64,000 nt of DNA. It comes from Porphyridium purpureum. Taxonomy: Eukaryota; Rhodophyta; Bangiophyceae; Porphyridiales; Porphyridiaceae. Shown here piece after piece: positions 18,753 through 28,648 of the stretch; the stretch's first letter is position 1; each line of letters opens with the position of its first letter. Location of the stretch: assembly GCA_008690995.1 (NCBI GenBank), contig VRMN01000007.1, positions 62,001 through 126,000 on the forward strand, given 5' to 3'. Below the pieces are notes generated by a model. That model made no database searches. It saw nothing but the letters and a program-made list of their open reading frames with translations, and was not told the origin of the DNA. The position numbers and the translations under genes were made by a program.

Positions 18753-20132
18753 ATGCTAAGCGTGCAGAACAAGGTCGATCTGCTCAAAGGTCGCAATGAA
18801 GCAAAGCTTACTTTTCGCAGCCGCGTTCATCATTCTGGGGTGATCTGCATGATCCGGCTGCGGCGCATGCCAGTTGCTTTGCACGTCAAGCGCATGCTCA
18901 CAACCGTAGCGTTTTTGCTCGGGGTGACTCTCCAAAGGGCGTGCACGAGCTCCTTGTACCACAATATTTTGCGCACGCCTGCGGTTAGACTTTTGCGTGC
19001 CGTTCCGTCGGTGTGCATCGACGCGCAGACGGCGTCCGGTAGAGAACGCATCATCCAGGGCGTGTACTCTCACTGTGGTGATGTCCAACGCAATGCTTGC
19101 GTACTTCGTGACCGTATTGTTGAACTTTATTGCTCAATCATGCGCTCGAAAACCGTCACCTATTCCGTGGAGACGTCGCTTCGGGCATTCCATGCGGCAG
19201 CGAGCTTTGTCAGGCAAGCGCGTATTGACTTGACGTGCAGATTTCCGGACATTGACCAGATTGTCGCATGGAACGCTTGTGCGCTAACGTGCATGGCTCT
19301 TCTCCATTTTCACGCCGTGGCTACGCGAGTCATCACGCTGAAAACTCTGCAAATTGACCGGAGGTTTTCGGGCATCGTGGAAAGCACCGGCGACGACTGG
19401 ATCAGAATCAGCTGCGACCCACTGCTTGTGAAAGGTCAGACTCTATTGGCTCGGACCTGGAATGGTTTCTGCGAAGCTGTTGAAATGCACACCCCCAGAA
19501 ACAGCAATTTCAAGCTTGGAAGCTATCTCAGCCGGATGCAGCTGCCACCGAAGAATACTATCATGGTCTCTCTTGTAGGAGCAGGAGAATATGTCGGTAA
19601 GAAAGGAACCGTAGGAAAACAGACAATGGTTTTCTCACGCGAAGGCGACAAAAGTACCGCCAAGCTACTCTTGGCGGCGCTGAAAGGGAAAAAAATATTT
19701 GTATCGCCAAAACTCATGTTCGGAAAAAGCGTGAGAGCATCCGTTGATTACCGAATGCGCTTTTGGCTCGCGTTTGAAAACTTGTCGGCTGACTTGGCAA
19801 ACGTAGTGAAGGAAGTATCCAAAGGTTTTGAAGGATTCAATGTGCTGAAGAGTCGATCATCTCCACAGCTGGCAAAGTATTTTCCGCCAGTGAGCTTTCC
19901 GCGGGAAGGGAAGGCCATGAACATCGTCATTGAATATTTGAAGGGATTTTCTGCACTAGCAGCAGCAACTCACGAGCGGCGTCCGCGAGTTCCAGAGCTG
20001 GTGGAGATGCAAGACATCAAACCAGTGCCCCCATCGAATCATGGACATGGCATGAAACTCGCCCTTGGTTCTCTCGCCATCCTTCTTGGTTGGTATGCGC
20101 ACGAAAACCAGACCAGAAGGTCGAGAAAGTAG
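18753..20132 (+). CDS. Divergent SNase-fold membrane protein lacking catalytic residues
   Basis: The product is 459 residues from the ATG at 18753. The frame is open farther upstream without an ATG near its start, and a shorter start at 19140 is possible. From about residue 200 it aligns with the SNase-like proteins at 17104 and 35304: a hydrophobic segment, F-S-G-I-V-E-S-T-G-D, an inserted region, then K-N-T-I-M-V-S-L-V-G. Where the relatives have R-L-x-G-V-D-A-P-E it reads S-L-V-G-A-G-E-Y-V, and the second catalytic Arg appears to be Lys, so nuclease activity is unlikely. The C-terminus has an added tail and a second hydrophobic stretch (L-A-L-G-S-L-A-I-L-L-G-W). The region before 19140 is Cys/Arg-rich and may be a leader or untranslated. 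Confidence 0.55.
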   Translation: MLSVQNKVDLLKGRNEAKLTFRSRVHHSGVICMIRLRRMPVALHVKRMLTTVAFLLGVTLQRACTSSLYHNILRTPAVRLLRAVPSVCIDAQTASGRERIIQGVYSHCGDVQRNACVLRDRIVELYCSIMRSKTVTYSVETSLRAFHAAASFVRQARIDLTCRFPDIDQIVAWNACALTCMALLHFHAVATRVITLKTLQIDRRFSGIVESTGDDWIRISCDPLLVKGQTLLARTWNGFCEAVEMHTPRNSNFKLGSYLSRMQLPPKNTIMVSLVGAGEYVGKKGTVGKQTMVFSREGDKSTAKLLLAALKGKKIFVSPKLMFGKSVRASVDYRMRFWLAFENLSADLANVVKEVSKGFEGFNVLKSRSSPQLAKYFPPVSFPREGKAMNIVIEYLKGFSALAAATHERRPRVPELVEMQDIKPVPPSNHGHGMKLALGSLAILLGWYAHENQTRRSRK

Positions 20133-21823
20133 CAGCTTCTCCGGATCACGCCACAGCAGGCCGAGTAGCCTTTGGCCGTATTATCTATTTGCATGAACGA
20201 GACTACCTAGGGGTCTCATTAGATATACTCAAGCTTGCAACCCTCGCAAGTTTACCATCTCATTGCTTATCGTCCAAAACGTTAAACCTCCTGGTATGAA
20301 CACGCTCTCTGGCTTCTCGCACTCGCAATTTTGCTGCTGCTTGCTCGCTCCACATGCAGCACCAGCTGGACTCTTATTATTCATAAAGACGTGGTTTCGA
20401 CGTAACCGAGTGGACCTGTGGGAGAGACGCATCTCGTTCTCCTTTGATTTGCGGTGCTTCGCTCTTTGCCGGTTATACAAGCAGAATGATGAGCAGCATC
20501 ACGCCGTCAACGCAGAAAGCAGGTGCAGCTGCAGCCACCGAGTCATTCGCCGAGTCGGCGGGTCCGTCGCTATGTCGCCCAGAATGCACGACTGCATTCG
20601 CAAGGCTTGCGACTGGAGTTAGCACGACCTTCAGCTGTTCGCCAGGTGCATGTGAGCGCACCAGGCATACGCAGTAGTCTGTGTTCCGGCAGTCATGACG
20701 TTGCATGCCCTACACTGAGCTTGCGACTGCTTGCAGTCGAGGCAGGGCCTGCGTCGATTGAGGCATAGTGCGACGACCCATTTGCACGCAGCGCGCGTGG
20801 GGGCCAAGCCTAAGTACGGCCCTGTGTAAATGTCTTGGCGAGTCGGCGCGGCAATTGTCGTTTCACGCCATAGACACATTCAGAGAGGCGGTGCAGTTGG
20901 GAGGCAGCGCAAGCGGGTTTCCGGATCCTGGTTGAAAGTGAGCTTGTGGAGGCTGTAGAATGCAGCGCGTGCGTTCTCTTGGGCTTTCTTCTCGATGCGG
21001 ATTCTCATGAGTAGAAGACCGCAAACCAGGTTCCGAGGGAAAAAGCAACGGGAAGAAATGTGCGCGACATGAAAGCTAGGCAGAATCGTAGAACGGGAAA
21101 AGAAGACTCTGGATCCATGTGCAGCGCGAGCTGCTTCTGTGCAGGCTCTGGACCATTTCTTGCAAAATTACCAAGCAGTCTACACGGTCGTTCGGGCATC
21201 GTACGATGCGTGAATCCTGTGGTTCGACACAACGCACTGGGAGCCAGGTCGACTCAAAAGAAGCACTGTTCCCGTGCGTGTTCTTGATGGGCACCAAGCT
21301 TCAGCCGTGCGCGCATTCGCTGAACCTCGGCGAGACCATTCAAGTCTTTCCCGCAAAGACGCGCGAAACTGCTCGAGTGGCATGGCCGGACGCTTTCTCC
21401 GATTGGGAGGTTACGAGACGAGCAAGTCTTCGTCCGGCTCGACCATATCCATGGCGTGTCTAGGCGAAGCATCGTATGTAGCGTTCTGTACCGCCAGCTT
21501 ATATAAAGCAAGGCGAAGGACGTCTCGTACGAGGTGATCGCGCTGATCATGGGTCGAGACTCTCTTTTGGGCGGACAACATTGCAAGCGCTCGGCAGTGT
21601 GCCACTTTGTTTTTCGTCCGCTGGTTGGTTGAATTCAATGTTACGCGACAACCGTAGTGCCACTCGGCGGAGAGGTACACGAGCAACATGATGCGCGCAA
21701 GCAAGCCGCGGCTTGGCCAACACCAAACCACGAGCCGGTACGCGTGGCATACACCAGTTTAATATACTGAATACTACACTGCTTCCGTCTACAGCGACAC
21801 TGCGCCATCAAAAGGCGAACGTC
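20133..21823. other. 1.7 kb without a supported gene
   Basis: Only short frames occur and none resembles a known protein. The most suggestive part is the minus strand from about 21510 down to 20890. A TATATAAA sequence at about 21500-21507 is followed by short ATG-initiated frames, one rich in Arg/Glu helices and another ending in a hydrophobic stretch with S-L-G-T-W-F-A-V-F. These could be exons of a small spliced membrane-protein gene, but the exon borders cannot be fixed by eye. Confidence 0.3.
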
Positions 21824-22357
21824 CTACTTTTGCGCAATGAGTACCAGCAGGCCTTGCGGACCAATGAGGATCTCGTTCAGAAAGAGTCCGAGCCCCAACC
21901 AAATGATAGGCGACACGTCGACGCCTCCCTGCGGAGGCACAACCTTGCGCGTGGCCTTGAGCAGAGGCTCTGTGAGCGCCACTAGGTAGATCCACGGCGG
22001 CTGCGCCTCAGTCTTGGGGTACCACGAGAGCGGGATGCGCACGAGCATGACCGTGTTGAAGACATAGATCACGGGCCCTGCGAGAAACTGCGCGACAGGA
22101 AGCCACGCGGGCAGAGATTCCGCATTCGTGGCTTCAGTGGCGGCTGTCAAAACCACGTTGCTGACGGCAGAGAGGGTGTCTGCGTCCAAGCCCATCTGCA
22201 CACCCCGCGGCACGCGCAGCCAGCTCTTTCCCCGACCGGAAGCCAATGCCCACCGCCTATCCGCACCAGCGCTTGTAGCGTCAATACCCTTCGCCGGATT
22301 CAGACACGACGCGCGGCCCAGCCGGGCGCCCAGCGGCGCACAAAACGCAGCCTGCAT
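21824..22357 (-). CDS. YlmG/YGGT family membrane protein, plastid-targeted
   Basis: The product is 177 residues from the ATG at 22357 (M-Q-A-A-F-C-A-P-L). An Arg/Ala/Ser-rich leader of about 60 residues looks like a plastid transit peptide. The YGGT core follows: a first membrane segment, L-V-R-I-P-L-S-W-Y-P, then L-T-E-P-L-L-K-A-T-R-K-V-V-P-P, then V-D-V-S-P-I-I-W-L-G-L and a second membrane segment. These motifs are diagnostic. In plants and cyanobacteria YlmG proteins affect thylakoid or nucleoid organisation and cofactor maturation. The upstream DNA carries a cluster of GTACAGT motifs and is the site where a Copia element inserted. Confidence 0.88.
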   Translation of the reverse strand: MQAAFCAPLGARLGRASCLNPAKGIDATSAGADRRWALASGRGKSWLRVPRGVQMGLDADTLSAVSNVVLTAATEATNAESLPAWLPVAQFLAGPVIYVFNTVMLVRIPLSWYPKTEAQPPWIYLVALTEPLLKATRKVVPPQGGVDVSPIIWLGLGLFLNEILIGPQGLLVLIAQK

Positions 22358-22637
22358 TCTCCACTTCTCCAGCCGAAAAAAGAACTGCGCAGATCGTGTC
22401 TCGTCTTCCGCACCCAAAGCGCGCGCGCTCACTTCACCAGTCCTCACAGCACCACCGCGGGGACTTCTACACCTTGTTGCGCTGAGCACGCACGCGTGTT
22501 GCCGGAGGAAGTATCAACACAACCGTCCACTCCTCGCACGGCGCCGCTACTCACAGATTCTCACGTCCGCACATGCGCTCTCTTGTATCTCCTCGCGCCT
22601 TCCACGCTCGACACGCGCGCGACTCCGCAACTGCCGC

Positions 22638-22692
22638 ACTGTACCCCTACGTACAGTTTAGTACAGTTATCAGGTACACTATATAGTACAGT
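22638..22692 (-). promoter_or_regulatory. Cluster of ACTGTAC/GTACAGT motifs upstream of the YGGT gene
   Basis: ACTGTAC lies at 22638-22644, GTACAGT at 22651, 22661 and 22686, and the variant GTACACT at 22674. The same motif continues beyond the Copia element at 28662-28724, so the two clusters were one divergent promoter before insertion. Confidence 0.5.
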
Positions 22693-22694
22693 TG

Positions 22695-22992
22695 CTTTGA
22701 TGATAGCGTCTTCGTGAAGCACGCGTATACCAAACGTGTACCAATAGTAAACTACTGGTGGCTAGCTGAAGCAAGAGGTCCACAACAAGACGACTTTACT
22801 CCTCAACACAACCTAGCTCTTACCTCAAAAGGAGACAGAGCGCCGACTCGTCGGCCGTCTCTCACACTCTAATGATATACTACTGTGGTTAACCATTACG
22901 GTCACCAACCAACGGAGAGTTGTCATCATTAAGTATTTGATGACTCCACATCACGTCATCAGGCAGGCAGAGAGGGATGACTATATTCCACG
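22695..22992 (-). repeat. 3' LTR of Copia element 1 (298 bp)
   Basis: It is about 99% identical to 28346-28643 and flanked on the outside by AGTTG (22690-22694). Just inside (22993-23004) is a G-rich polypurine tract on the element strand. Confidence 0.95.
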
Positions 22993-23032
22993 CACCCCCT
23001 CATCACTTCTGCGCTGGCTGCAAAGGAACGAA

Positions 23033-26000
23033 TCACACTCGCTCGACAAGGTGCCAGCGGGTGTACGGATCATTGTCACACGACATTCTCTCATCATCAT
23101 GGCTGTACGCATAGCCGCGCATGCTAGCATCATCGTCGCAGTCGTCGGGCTGCATGAGCATCGCGAGGGCGTGGCCACGGTTGGCGGCGGAGCGAGCATG
23201 CGTCATACGCTGCGCGACGCCAAGGGATAAGCTTGCACCGTACAGGCCCCACGCGGCTGCATGGCCGCGAAACACGTCGGTGGCAATCGGCTTCGTCAAG
23301 CCGTCAGCGATGTTGTCGCGCGTAGCGACATAGACGAACTTGACGAGTCCGTCCGCTGCTATCTCGTGCAACCATCTCAGCGAGATGCGCTGCATCTTTG
23401 GCGCGTGCAGTAGCCGGTCACTGTGGCCGCGCTCCACCGCGCGTAAAGTCGACTCGTTGTCGCACCGCACAACGATCGGAGGCCAGCGCCTTAAAAGTTC
23501 TTCCGCCAATGTCGCCACTAGGAACACGCTGCCTTGCGCTGCGTCGTGCAGCGCTACCAACTCAGCCTCGGTCGTCGAGGTGCTGACGCGCCGCTGGCGC
23601 CGACTGGTCCAGTCTACAAGGTGTTGGCATCTGCCATTCGATATGAAGAGCACGGCGCCGCTCGTGGATGACGGTGCCGAAAAGTCGGCATCAGCCCACG
23701 CGTGCAACCGAACGTCGCGACTGCCTGTCGCGGGTATGTCGTATTGCAGACAGACGTCCGCATGCTTCTTCAGATACCCGACGATCTCGTCGAGCGCGCG
23801 ATCCGCGCTTGGCCCCCACCGGTCGACATAACGCGCCACATGCGCCGTGGCATAAGCGATGTCTGCTCGCGTGGTTCGGCTGAGCCACAGCAGTTGGCCA
23901 ATCACTGTTCGCTTGTTCGTCGGGCACGCGCGCCCGCCGGGACCATTGTCGTCGACCCGCTCGCTGAGTGGCGTGCTGCGCACGCGCAAGTTGTCCGCGG
24001 TGTGGCCGTTCGCCACATGGGTGGCGTACACCCCCGAATCCAATATCCATCGGCCGCCGTCGCGATAGATGTGCATGCCGAGATACTTGATAGGGCGCGT
24101 ACGCGCCGAGTCTGCAATGTATTCGACCTTCTGGTCGATTCTGAAAACGGTCTTCAGTTGTTTGACCGCCACTCGTACCGCATCCGCATTGCCGAAGAGT
24201 GCGCCATCGTCGACGTACATGCTCAGCGTGAGCATGCTGCCGTTCGCGTCGCGGCGCCAGTACTGGTTCTTGTCCGCGTTGGATTCTTGCCATCCAAGCC
24301 GCCGGACACGCTCGCGAGCGTCGTGGCTGAAGTCGCTGCCGCTCCGTTTCATTCCGTACAGAGCTTGCGGTAGCTCGACGACAGGCTCGCTGCATGCGGC
24401 CATCTTTCTGTAGTCGGCTTCGCTGACTAGACCCTTCACGACCGGGACCAGGTCGCGCAGATATCCGAATGTCGGACGGCCGCCCAATGGTGCACTGGGG
24501 TAGGCACACGTCACGTCGAAGAAGGCGCCGTCGGCGGATGGTCCATGGAGCATGAGCGCCATGCTCATCGAGGCGCGGATCGCCAGCAAACCTGGTGGGC
24601 GATCAAAAGGGTACGGTTCTTCGCGCGCGCGACGCCCATCGGCGTCTAGCACGACGCATCCTTGCGCGACGATGCGGCACTTCGTCTTGTGGAACGACGA
24701 AGGCATTTCTGAATTCTTCTTGTTGAAGAGGAGCTTCAACTTAACGAATTGCGCGTTCGGAACGCGCGCCGCCACTGCCTTGTCCATCGTGCGGCGGAAA
24801 GGCAGAGCGCCGGTGCTAGTGAGCGCACGAAGCTCGGATGCTAATGCATGGCGGCCGGCGGGCGTGGCCATCGCCACCGCTGTGGCCACAACTTCTGCCA
24901 CCCCCAGACCTGCCGCTTCGTCCTCTGGTCCTCCTGTCGCCGCGCTTGTGTACGTTGCGTTGCTGCTACTCTCTGCTCGCGTCGCGTCGTTCCGCGTCGC
25001 GTCGTTCCGCGTCGCGTCGCTCGCTGCTGCTGCGTGCACTGGAAGCACACCCAGTTCCGCTGCGCGCGCGCGCAAGCCGGCTGGTTTGCGGCCGCGCATG
25101 AAGAATGCTGGCCTATCCGCGATGGCAAGCCAGTCCTCACCAAAACGGGCAATGCCTTCGGATATGGCAATGTCCTCGGCCGGACTCCACGGCAGCTCAA
25201 TGCGCCGATACTGTGCTCGCGACGCGAGCTTTCCGTGCTCGTCTCGGTTGCACTGGCAGTGCATTTGCCTGCATGCGCCGTCACCAGTGTGACGTCGGCT
25301 AGGCGCCGGACCCAAAATGCATTTCTCGCATTCGGTGCTCCCACCGACTATTTTCTTGCACTGTGTGCAGAATGCACGGTCCGGTGCATTGTCGCGTGCT
25401 CGCGACCATTGATCACCCGTCGCAATGGCCTCATCCGGAGGCCGCAGTGCCAAACGTCGCAATGGCCACCTGTCGGGAAGTGGCTTCCATTCGCCGACCT
25501 TCCTGATCGCAGATGGCCGCAAGTCGGCAATGGGCAGGGCGAGCAGGTTTATCGGCTGCCGCGGGTCATTTGGCCTCGGTGCCGTGAACCCAACGACGAT
25601 TGCAGGCAAGCCTTTCGGCTCAAATTTGCCGCGGCTCTCATCGTACATGAGAATGCCGCTCCCGAATCCAGGGATGGGCTTGTGCCATGTCAGACCGAGC
25701 CGTTGCTCGAAGCTGGTCTGCTCCTGCTTTGCGCCGCGCCAGGCAAGGTTTCTGGCCAGGCAAAAGTAGGCGGCGGCGAACGGATACCACGCGGTCGGCA
25801 AACCAGACTGCATCAGCAGTGCTCGCACTGCTCCGTTCAAGTCTGCGTGCTTGCGTTCATGCATCGCGTGCGTGTTCGCCCGGTACGGTACACCAGTGAC
25901 TTTCTTCACGCCCTTTTCCGCGATGAATCCGTCGAATTCGCCCATGAACTCGCGGCCCTCGTCACACCGCAACACTCGTGGCCAATCACCACGTCCGCGC

Positions 26001-28096
26001 TGCAGCTCCGTCAACCCGCGAATGCACTCAGCGGCGGACTTGTCCGCCAGCCCAATTGCTGAGAACCACCCAGTGGCTTCGTCGAGGTGAGTGAGCAGCC
26101 ACCTGCTGCCCTCCACGGCTGCCAGTCCGGGATCCACAATGTCAATCGACACCACGTCGTTGAACTCGCGCGCTCGTCCGCGCTCTTTGCCAACCGAGTC
26201 GTCTCGCCTCACAGCACGCGCGCGCCGCAGCTTTGCCGCGCTGCATATTCCGCACGTGTCGCGCGACGGCATGTGCAGAACGCAATGGTCCTGCTCTACA
26301 TGCTCAGCCTCGGCTGTGCCAAGACTGTGACCGCCGATGGTCATTTCGAAGCGGTTGGCTCGAAGCCAATCGAGACCGATCACGAGGTCATTGTGGCCAT
26401 TGTACACGACCACGTCCTGCTGCTTCTCTGCTGAATCCAGCACCGCCAGATTCACTGTCGCGCGCCCGCGAGACATGCACTGCGTGCCGTCTGCCAATCG
26501 AATGGTCAAGGCATTCGCGGTGCTATTTGTGCGCACTCGCACCATCGCGCATGCGCTCTCGCTCAGAAAGGTGTGCGTTGCGCCGGTATCGATGACTGCT
26601 TTCATCGCCCGGCCGTTCACCCAAGCATTCACCTTGAGCAACCCTTTGCCCGCACTGGCGGTCATCAACTCGGCTCCGCCGAGATTGGCATCGCGATCAT
26701 CGCGCCTATCTGCACAGTTGTGCGTCGCTGGCCCCCACACGGAGCACCGATGGCAGTAATAGCGCCCACGCTGATTACTCTTCTTGCCATCTTGTTGCGA
26801 CTTCGGCGTCTGTCGCGGTCGTGGTCTACTGGCACCGCCTCGTTGCGGTGCGCCACGCTTCTGTCCGCGCCCACGCGCGTCGTTCTGGCCGCCACCACGG
26901 TTCCAACCGTGCGTGCTCGGCTCTCGCCAGCCGCCGTCTCGTCCGTCCGCGCGGCTCTGCGCGTACCGCTCTGCATGATTCGCACGCAGGTTCCGGTGCG
27001 GTCCAGCTGGTGACCATTGGTCATGCTGTTGCTGTTGATACTCGTTCGAGCGATCCCGCTGGAAGTCGTTGTATCCTCGTTCGTGCACCCGTGCGCTGCT
27101 GCCGCTGGCGGTACCCAAGTCCATTGGCACCGGACCATGCTGGTTATAGTTCATCTGGGGGTGGTATGCAGGCTGCATGGCTGACGGGTACGTGCGTGCT
27201 GTGATGGGCTGCTGGTCTCGACCACGCTTAAATATGACTTTGTCGGCAACTAAAGCCAAACGCAAAGCGTCGTCATAGGTGGGAGGGAAGTGAAGCGCTA
27301 CGTGAGTGGCAATAGAAGTGTCAAGAGATTCTGTAAAATAGTGAAGTTTATCTTTGTCTACCAAATTTGGTATACGCAGACAAACTTCACTAAATGCAGC
27401 TTCAAAATCTTGGACACTCATTGCACCCTTCTTCATCTTTTGCAGTTCATCCCGCACGTCATTTTCTGTTTCTTTGGGCTCGAAGCGCCGCTGAAGCGCG
27501 AGCAGAAACTCTTCTACCGAGGTGGGTCTCTGGTCAGGTTGTAATGCCTGGTACCAGAGTTGCGCCAATCCGAAGAGGTGAGTCGAAAGCGTCGACACTG
27601 CTTCCTCTTCCTCGGTTTCCGTCCAAAGACGGCCTTGCGATCGCCAATCCGAGCGCGCCGGGTTGTACACCCGCGAACGCGCTGCTGCCGTCCAGGTCAT
27701 AATGGCCGCAGTGGATCGCTCGCCGCCATAGTACAGCATGGCCGCAGGGCGCATGCAGCTCGGCAAAGCGCCACTTCCACCGGATCCATCGCGAAGCGCC
27801 CTCAGACGAACGTTCTCGCTCCGCAGCTCGGCGAGCTCACTCTGAACAATCGCCGTCCGGGTATTCAGTTCGGTCGCCATCTTGGCGCCGAATTCCTCCG
27901 AGAGTTGGCGATGCATTTGGGCGTATGCCGCATTCAGCATCGCCGCCATCTCTCGTTTCGTTTCCTCGCGCGCGGACTCGCGCCGCGCACTTGCTGCCGC
28001 GCCAAGGCGGGTTGCCGAGGCGTTTGCACCACCGCGTGCCGGCGACGGTGTTGCTGGGGTACTAGCACCCGCAGCCCTATCCATGTCATATTCCAT
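23033..28096 (-). CDS. Gag-Pol polyprotein of Copia element 1 (1687 residues)
   Basis: A single frame opens at the ATG at 28096. Gag is at the N-terminus with a Cys-His knuckle-like C-H-R-C followed by H-N-C. The aspartic protease has V-I-D-T-G-A-T-H-T-F (about residue 500). The integrase has a His/Cys zinc region, S-I-D-I-V-D and D-E-G-R-E-F acidic motifs and a later H-E-R-K. RT has M-Y-V-D-D-G (about residue 1295), and RNase H has A-D-A-D-F and C-D-N-E-S. Between integrase and RT lies an unusual insert: a Cys-rich segment and a SANT/Myb-like domain (about residues 965-1020). Integrase before RT defines the Copia order. Confidence 0.93.
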   Translation of the reverse strand: MEYDMDRAAGASTPATPSPARGGANASATRLGAAASARRESAREETKREMAAMLNAAYAQMHRQLSEEFGAKMATELNTRTAIVQSELAELRSENVRLRALRDGSGGSGALPSCMRPAAMLYYGGERSTAAIMTWTAAARSRVYNPARSDWRSQGRLWTETEEEEAVSTLSTHLFGLAQLWYQALQPDQRPTSVEEFLLALQRRFEPKETENDVRDELQKMKKGAMSVQDFEAAFSEVCLRIPNLVDKDKLHYFTESLDTSIATHVALHFPPTYDDALRLALVADKVIFKRGRDQQPITARTYPSAMQPAYHPQMNYNQHGPVPMDLGTASGSSARVHERGYNDFQRDRSNEYQQQQHDQWSPAGPHRNLRANHAERYAQSRADGRDGGWREPSTHGWNRGGGQNDARGRGQKRGAPQRGGASRPRPRQTPKSQQDGKKSNQRGRYYCHRCSVWGPATHNCADRRDDRDANLGGAELMTASAGKGLLKVNAWVNGRAMKAVIDTGATHTFLSESACAMVRVRTNSTANALTIRLADGTQCMSRGRATVNLAVLDSAEKQQDVVVYNGHNDLVIGLDWLRANRFEMTIGGHSLGTAEAEHVEQDHCVLHMPSRDTCGICSAAKLRRARAVRRDDSVGKERGRAREFNDVVSIDIVDPGLAAVEGSRWLLTHLDEATGWFSAIGLADKSAAECIRGLTELQRGRGDWPRVLRCDEGREFMGEFDGFIAEKGVKKVTGVPYRANTHAMHERKHADLNGAVRALLMQSGLPTAWYPFAAAYFCLARNLAWRGAKQEQTSFEQRLGLTWHKPIPGFGSGILMYDESRGKFEPKGLPAIVVGFTAPRPNDPRQPINLLALPIADLRPSAIRKVGEWKPLPDRWPLRRLALRPPDEAIATGDQWSRARDNAPDRAFCTQCKKIVGGSTECEKCILGPAPSRRHTGDGACRQMHCQCNRDEHGKLASRAQYRRIELPWSPAEDIAISEGIARFGEDWLAIADRPAFFMRGRKPAGLRARAAELGVLPVHAAAASDATRNDATRNDATRAESSSNATYTSAATGGPEDEAAGLGVAEVVATAVAMATPAGRHALASELRALTSTGALPFRRTMDKAVAARVPNAQFVKLKLLFNKKNSEMPSSFHKTKCRIVAQGCVVLDADGRRAREEPYPFDRPPGLLAIRASMSMALMLHGPSADGAFFDVTCAYPSAPLGGRPTFGYLRDLVPVVKGLVSEADYRKMAACSEPVVELPQALYGMKRSGSDFSHDARERVRRLGWQESNADKNQYWRRDANGSMLTLSMYVDDGALFGNADAVRVAVKQLKTVFRIDQKVEYIADSARTRPIKYLGMHIYRDGGRWILDSGVYATHVANGHTADNLRVRSTPLSERVDDNGPGGRACPTNKRTVIGQLLWLSRTTRADIAYATAHVARYVDRWGPSADRALDEIVGYLKKHADVCLQYDIPATGSRDVRLHAWADADFSAPSSTSGAVLFISNGRCQHLVDWTSRRQRRVSTSTTEAELVALHDAAQGSVFLVATLAEELLRRWPPIVVRCDNESTLRAVERGHSDRLLHAPKMQRISLRWLHEIAADGLVKFVYVATRDNIADGLTKPIATDVFRGHAAAWGLYGASLSLGVAQRMTHARSAANRGHALAMLMQPDDCDDDASMRGYAYSHDDERMSCDNDPYTRWHLVERV

Positions 28097-28330
28097 GACC
28101 AAACACTGGGCGCGTCGCGCTCACCAGTTGCGCTTCGAGCGCCTCTTTTTTCCTTCTCGATGTTCGCGGCGCCGATCAGCGTCTTGGCTGTCGCGCTGCC
28201 ACAGTCGCTTTTCCAAAGCGTGATCGAGGGTAGAGTTGGGGAATGACCGAATGATAGAAACGCAACCACAATAGGTGGTTAGTCAAGCAAGCAAGAAGAA
28301 GAAAGATGAGGGAAACACCACAGCGCAAAG

Positions 28331-28345
28331 GCTGGGCTCATAACC
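28331..28345 (-). other. Half-tRNA primer-binding site of Copia element 1
   Basis: On the element strand GGTTATGAGCCCAGC follows the 5' LTR without a gap. It is complementary to the anticodon stem-loop region of initiator tRNA-Met, as in Drosophila copia, which primes with a tRNA-iMet fragment rather than the 3' CCA end. Confidence 0.8.
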
Positions 28346-28643
28346 CTTTGATGATAGCGTCTTCGTGAAGCACGCGTATACCAAACGTGTACCAATAGTA
28401 AACTACTGGTGGCTAGCTGAAGCAAGAGGTCCACAACAAGACGACTTTACTCCTTAACACAACCTAGCTCTTACCTCAAAAGGAGACAGAGCGCCGACTC
28501 GTCGGCCGTCTCTCACACTCTAATGATATACTACTGTGGTTAACCATTACGGTCACCAACCAACGGAGAGTTGTCATCATTAAGTATTTGATGACTCCTC
28601 ATCACGTCATCAGGCAGGCGGAGAGGGATGACTATATTCCACG
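28346..28643 (-). repeat. 5' LTR of Copia element 1 (298 bp)
   Basis: This is the right-hand LTR of the element, followed on the outside by the target duplication AGTTG (28644-28648). Confidence 0.95.
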
Positions 28644-28648
28644 AGTTG

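Larger units (their letters stand above)
22690..28648 (-). mobile_element. Copia (Ty1/Pseudoviridae) LTR retrotransposon 1, apparently whole
   Basis: The element proper is 22695-28643, with its 5' end on the right. It has two 298-bp LTRs differing at about three positions, an identical 5-bp target duplication AGTTG on both sides, a primer-binding site directly inside the 5' LTR, a purine-rich tract next to the 3' LTR, and one long gag-pol frame in the order gag, protease, integrase, RT, RNase H. About 1% LTR divergence means a recent insertion. It looks whole by eye. It sits in the divergent promoter between the YGGT gene and the CrtA-like gene. Confidence 0.95.
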
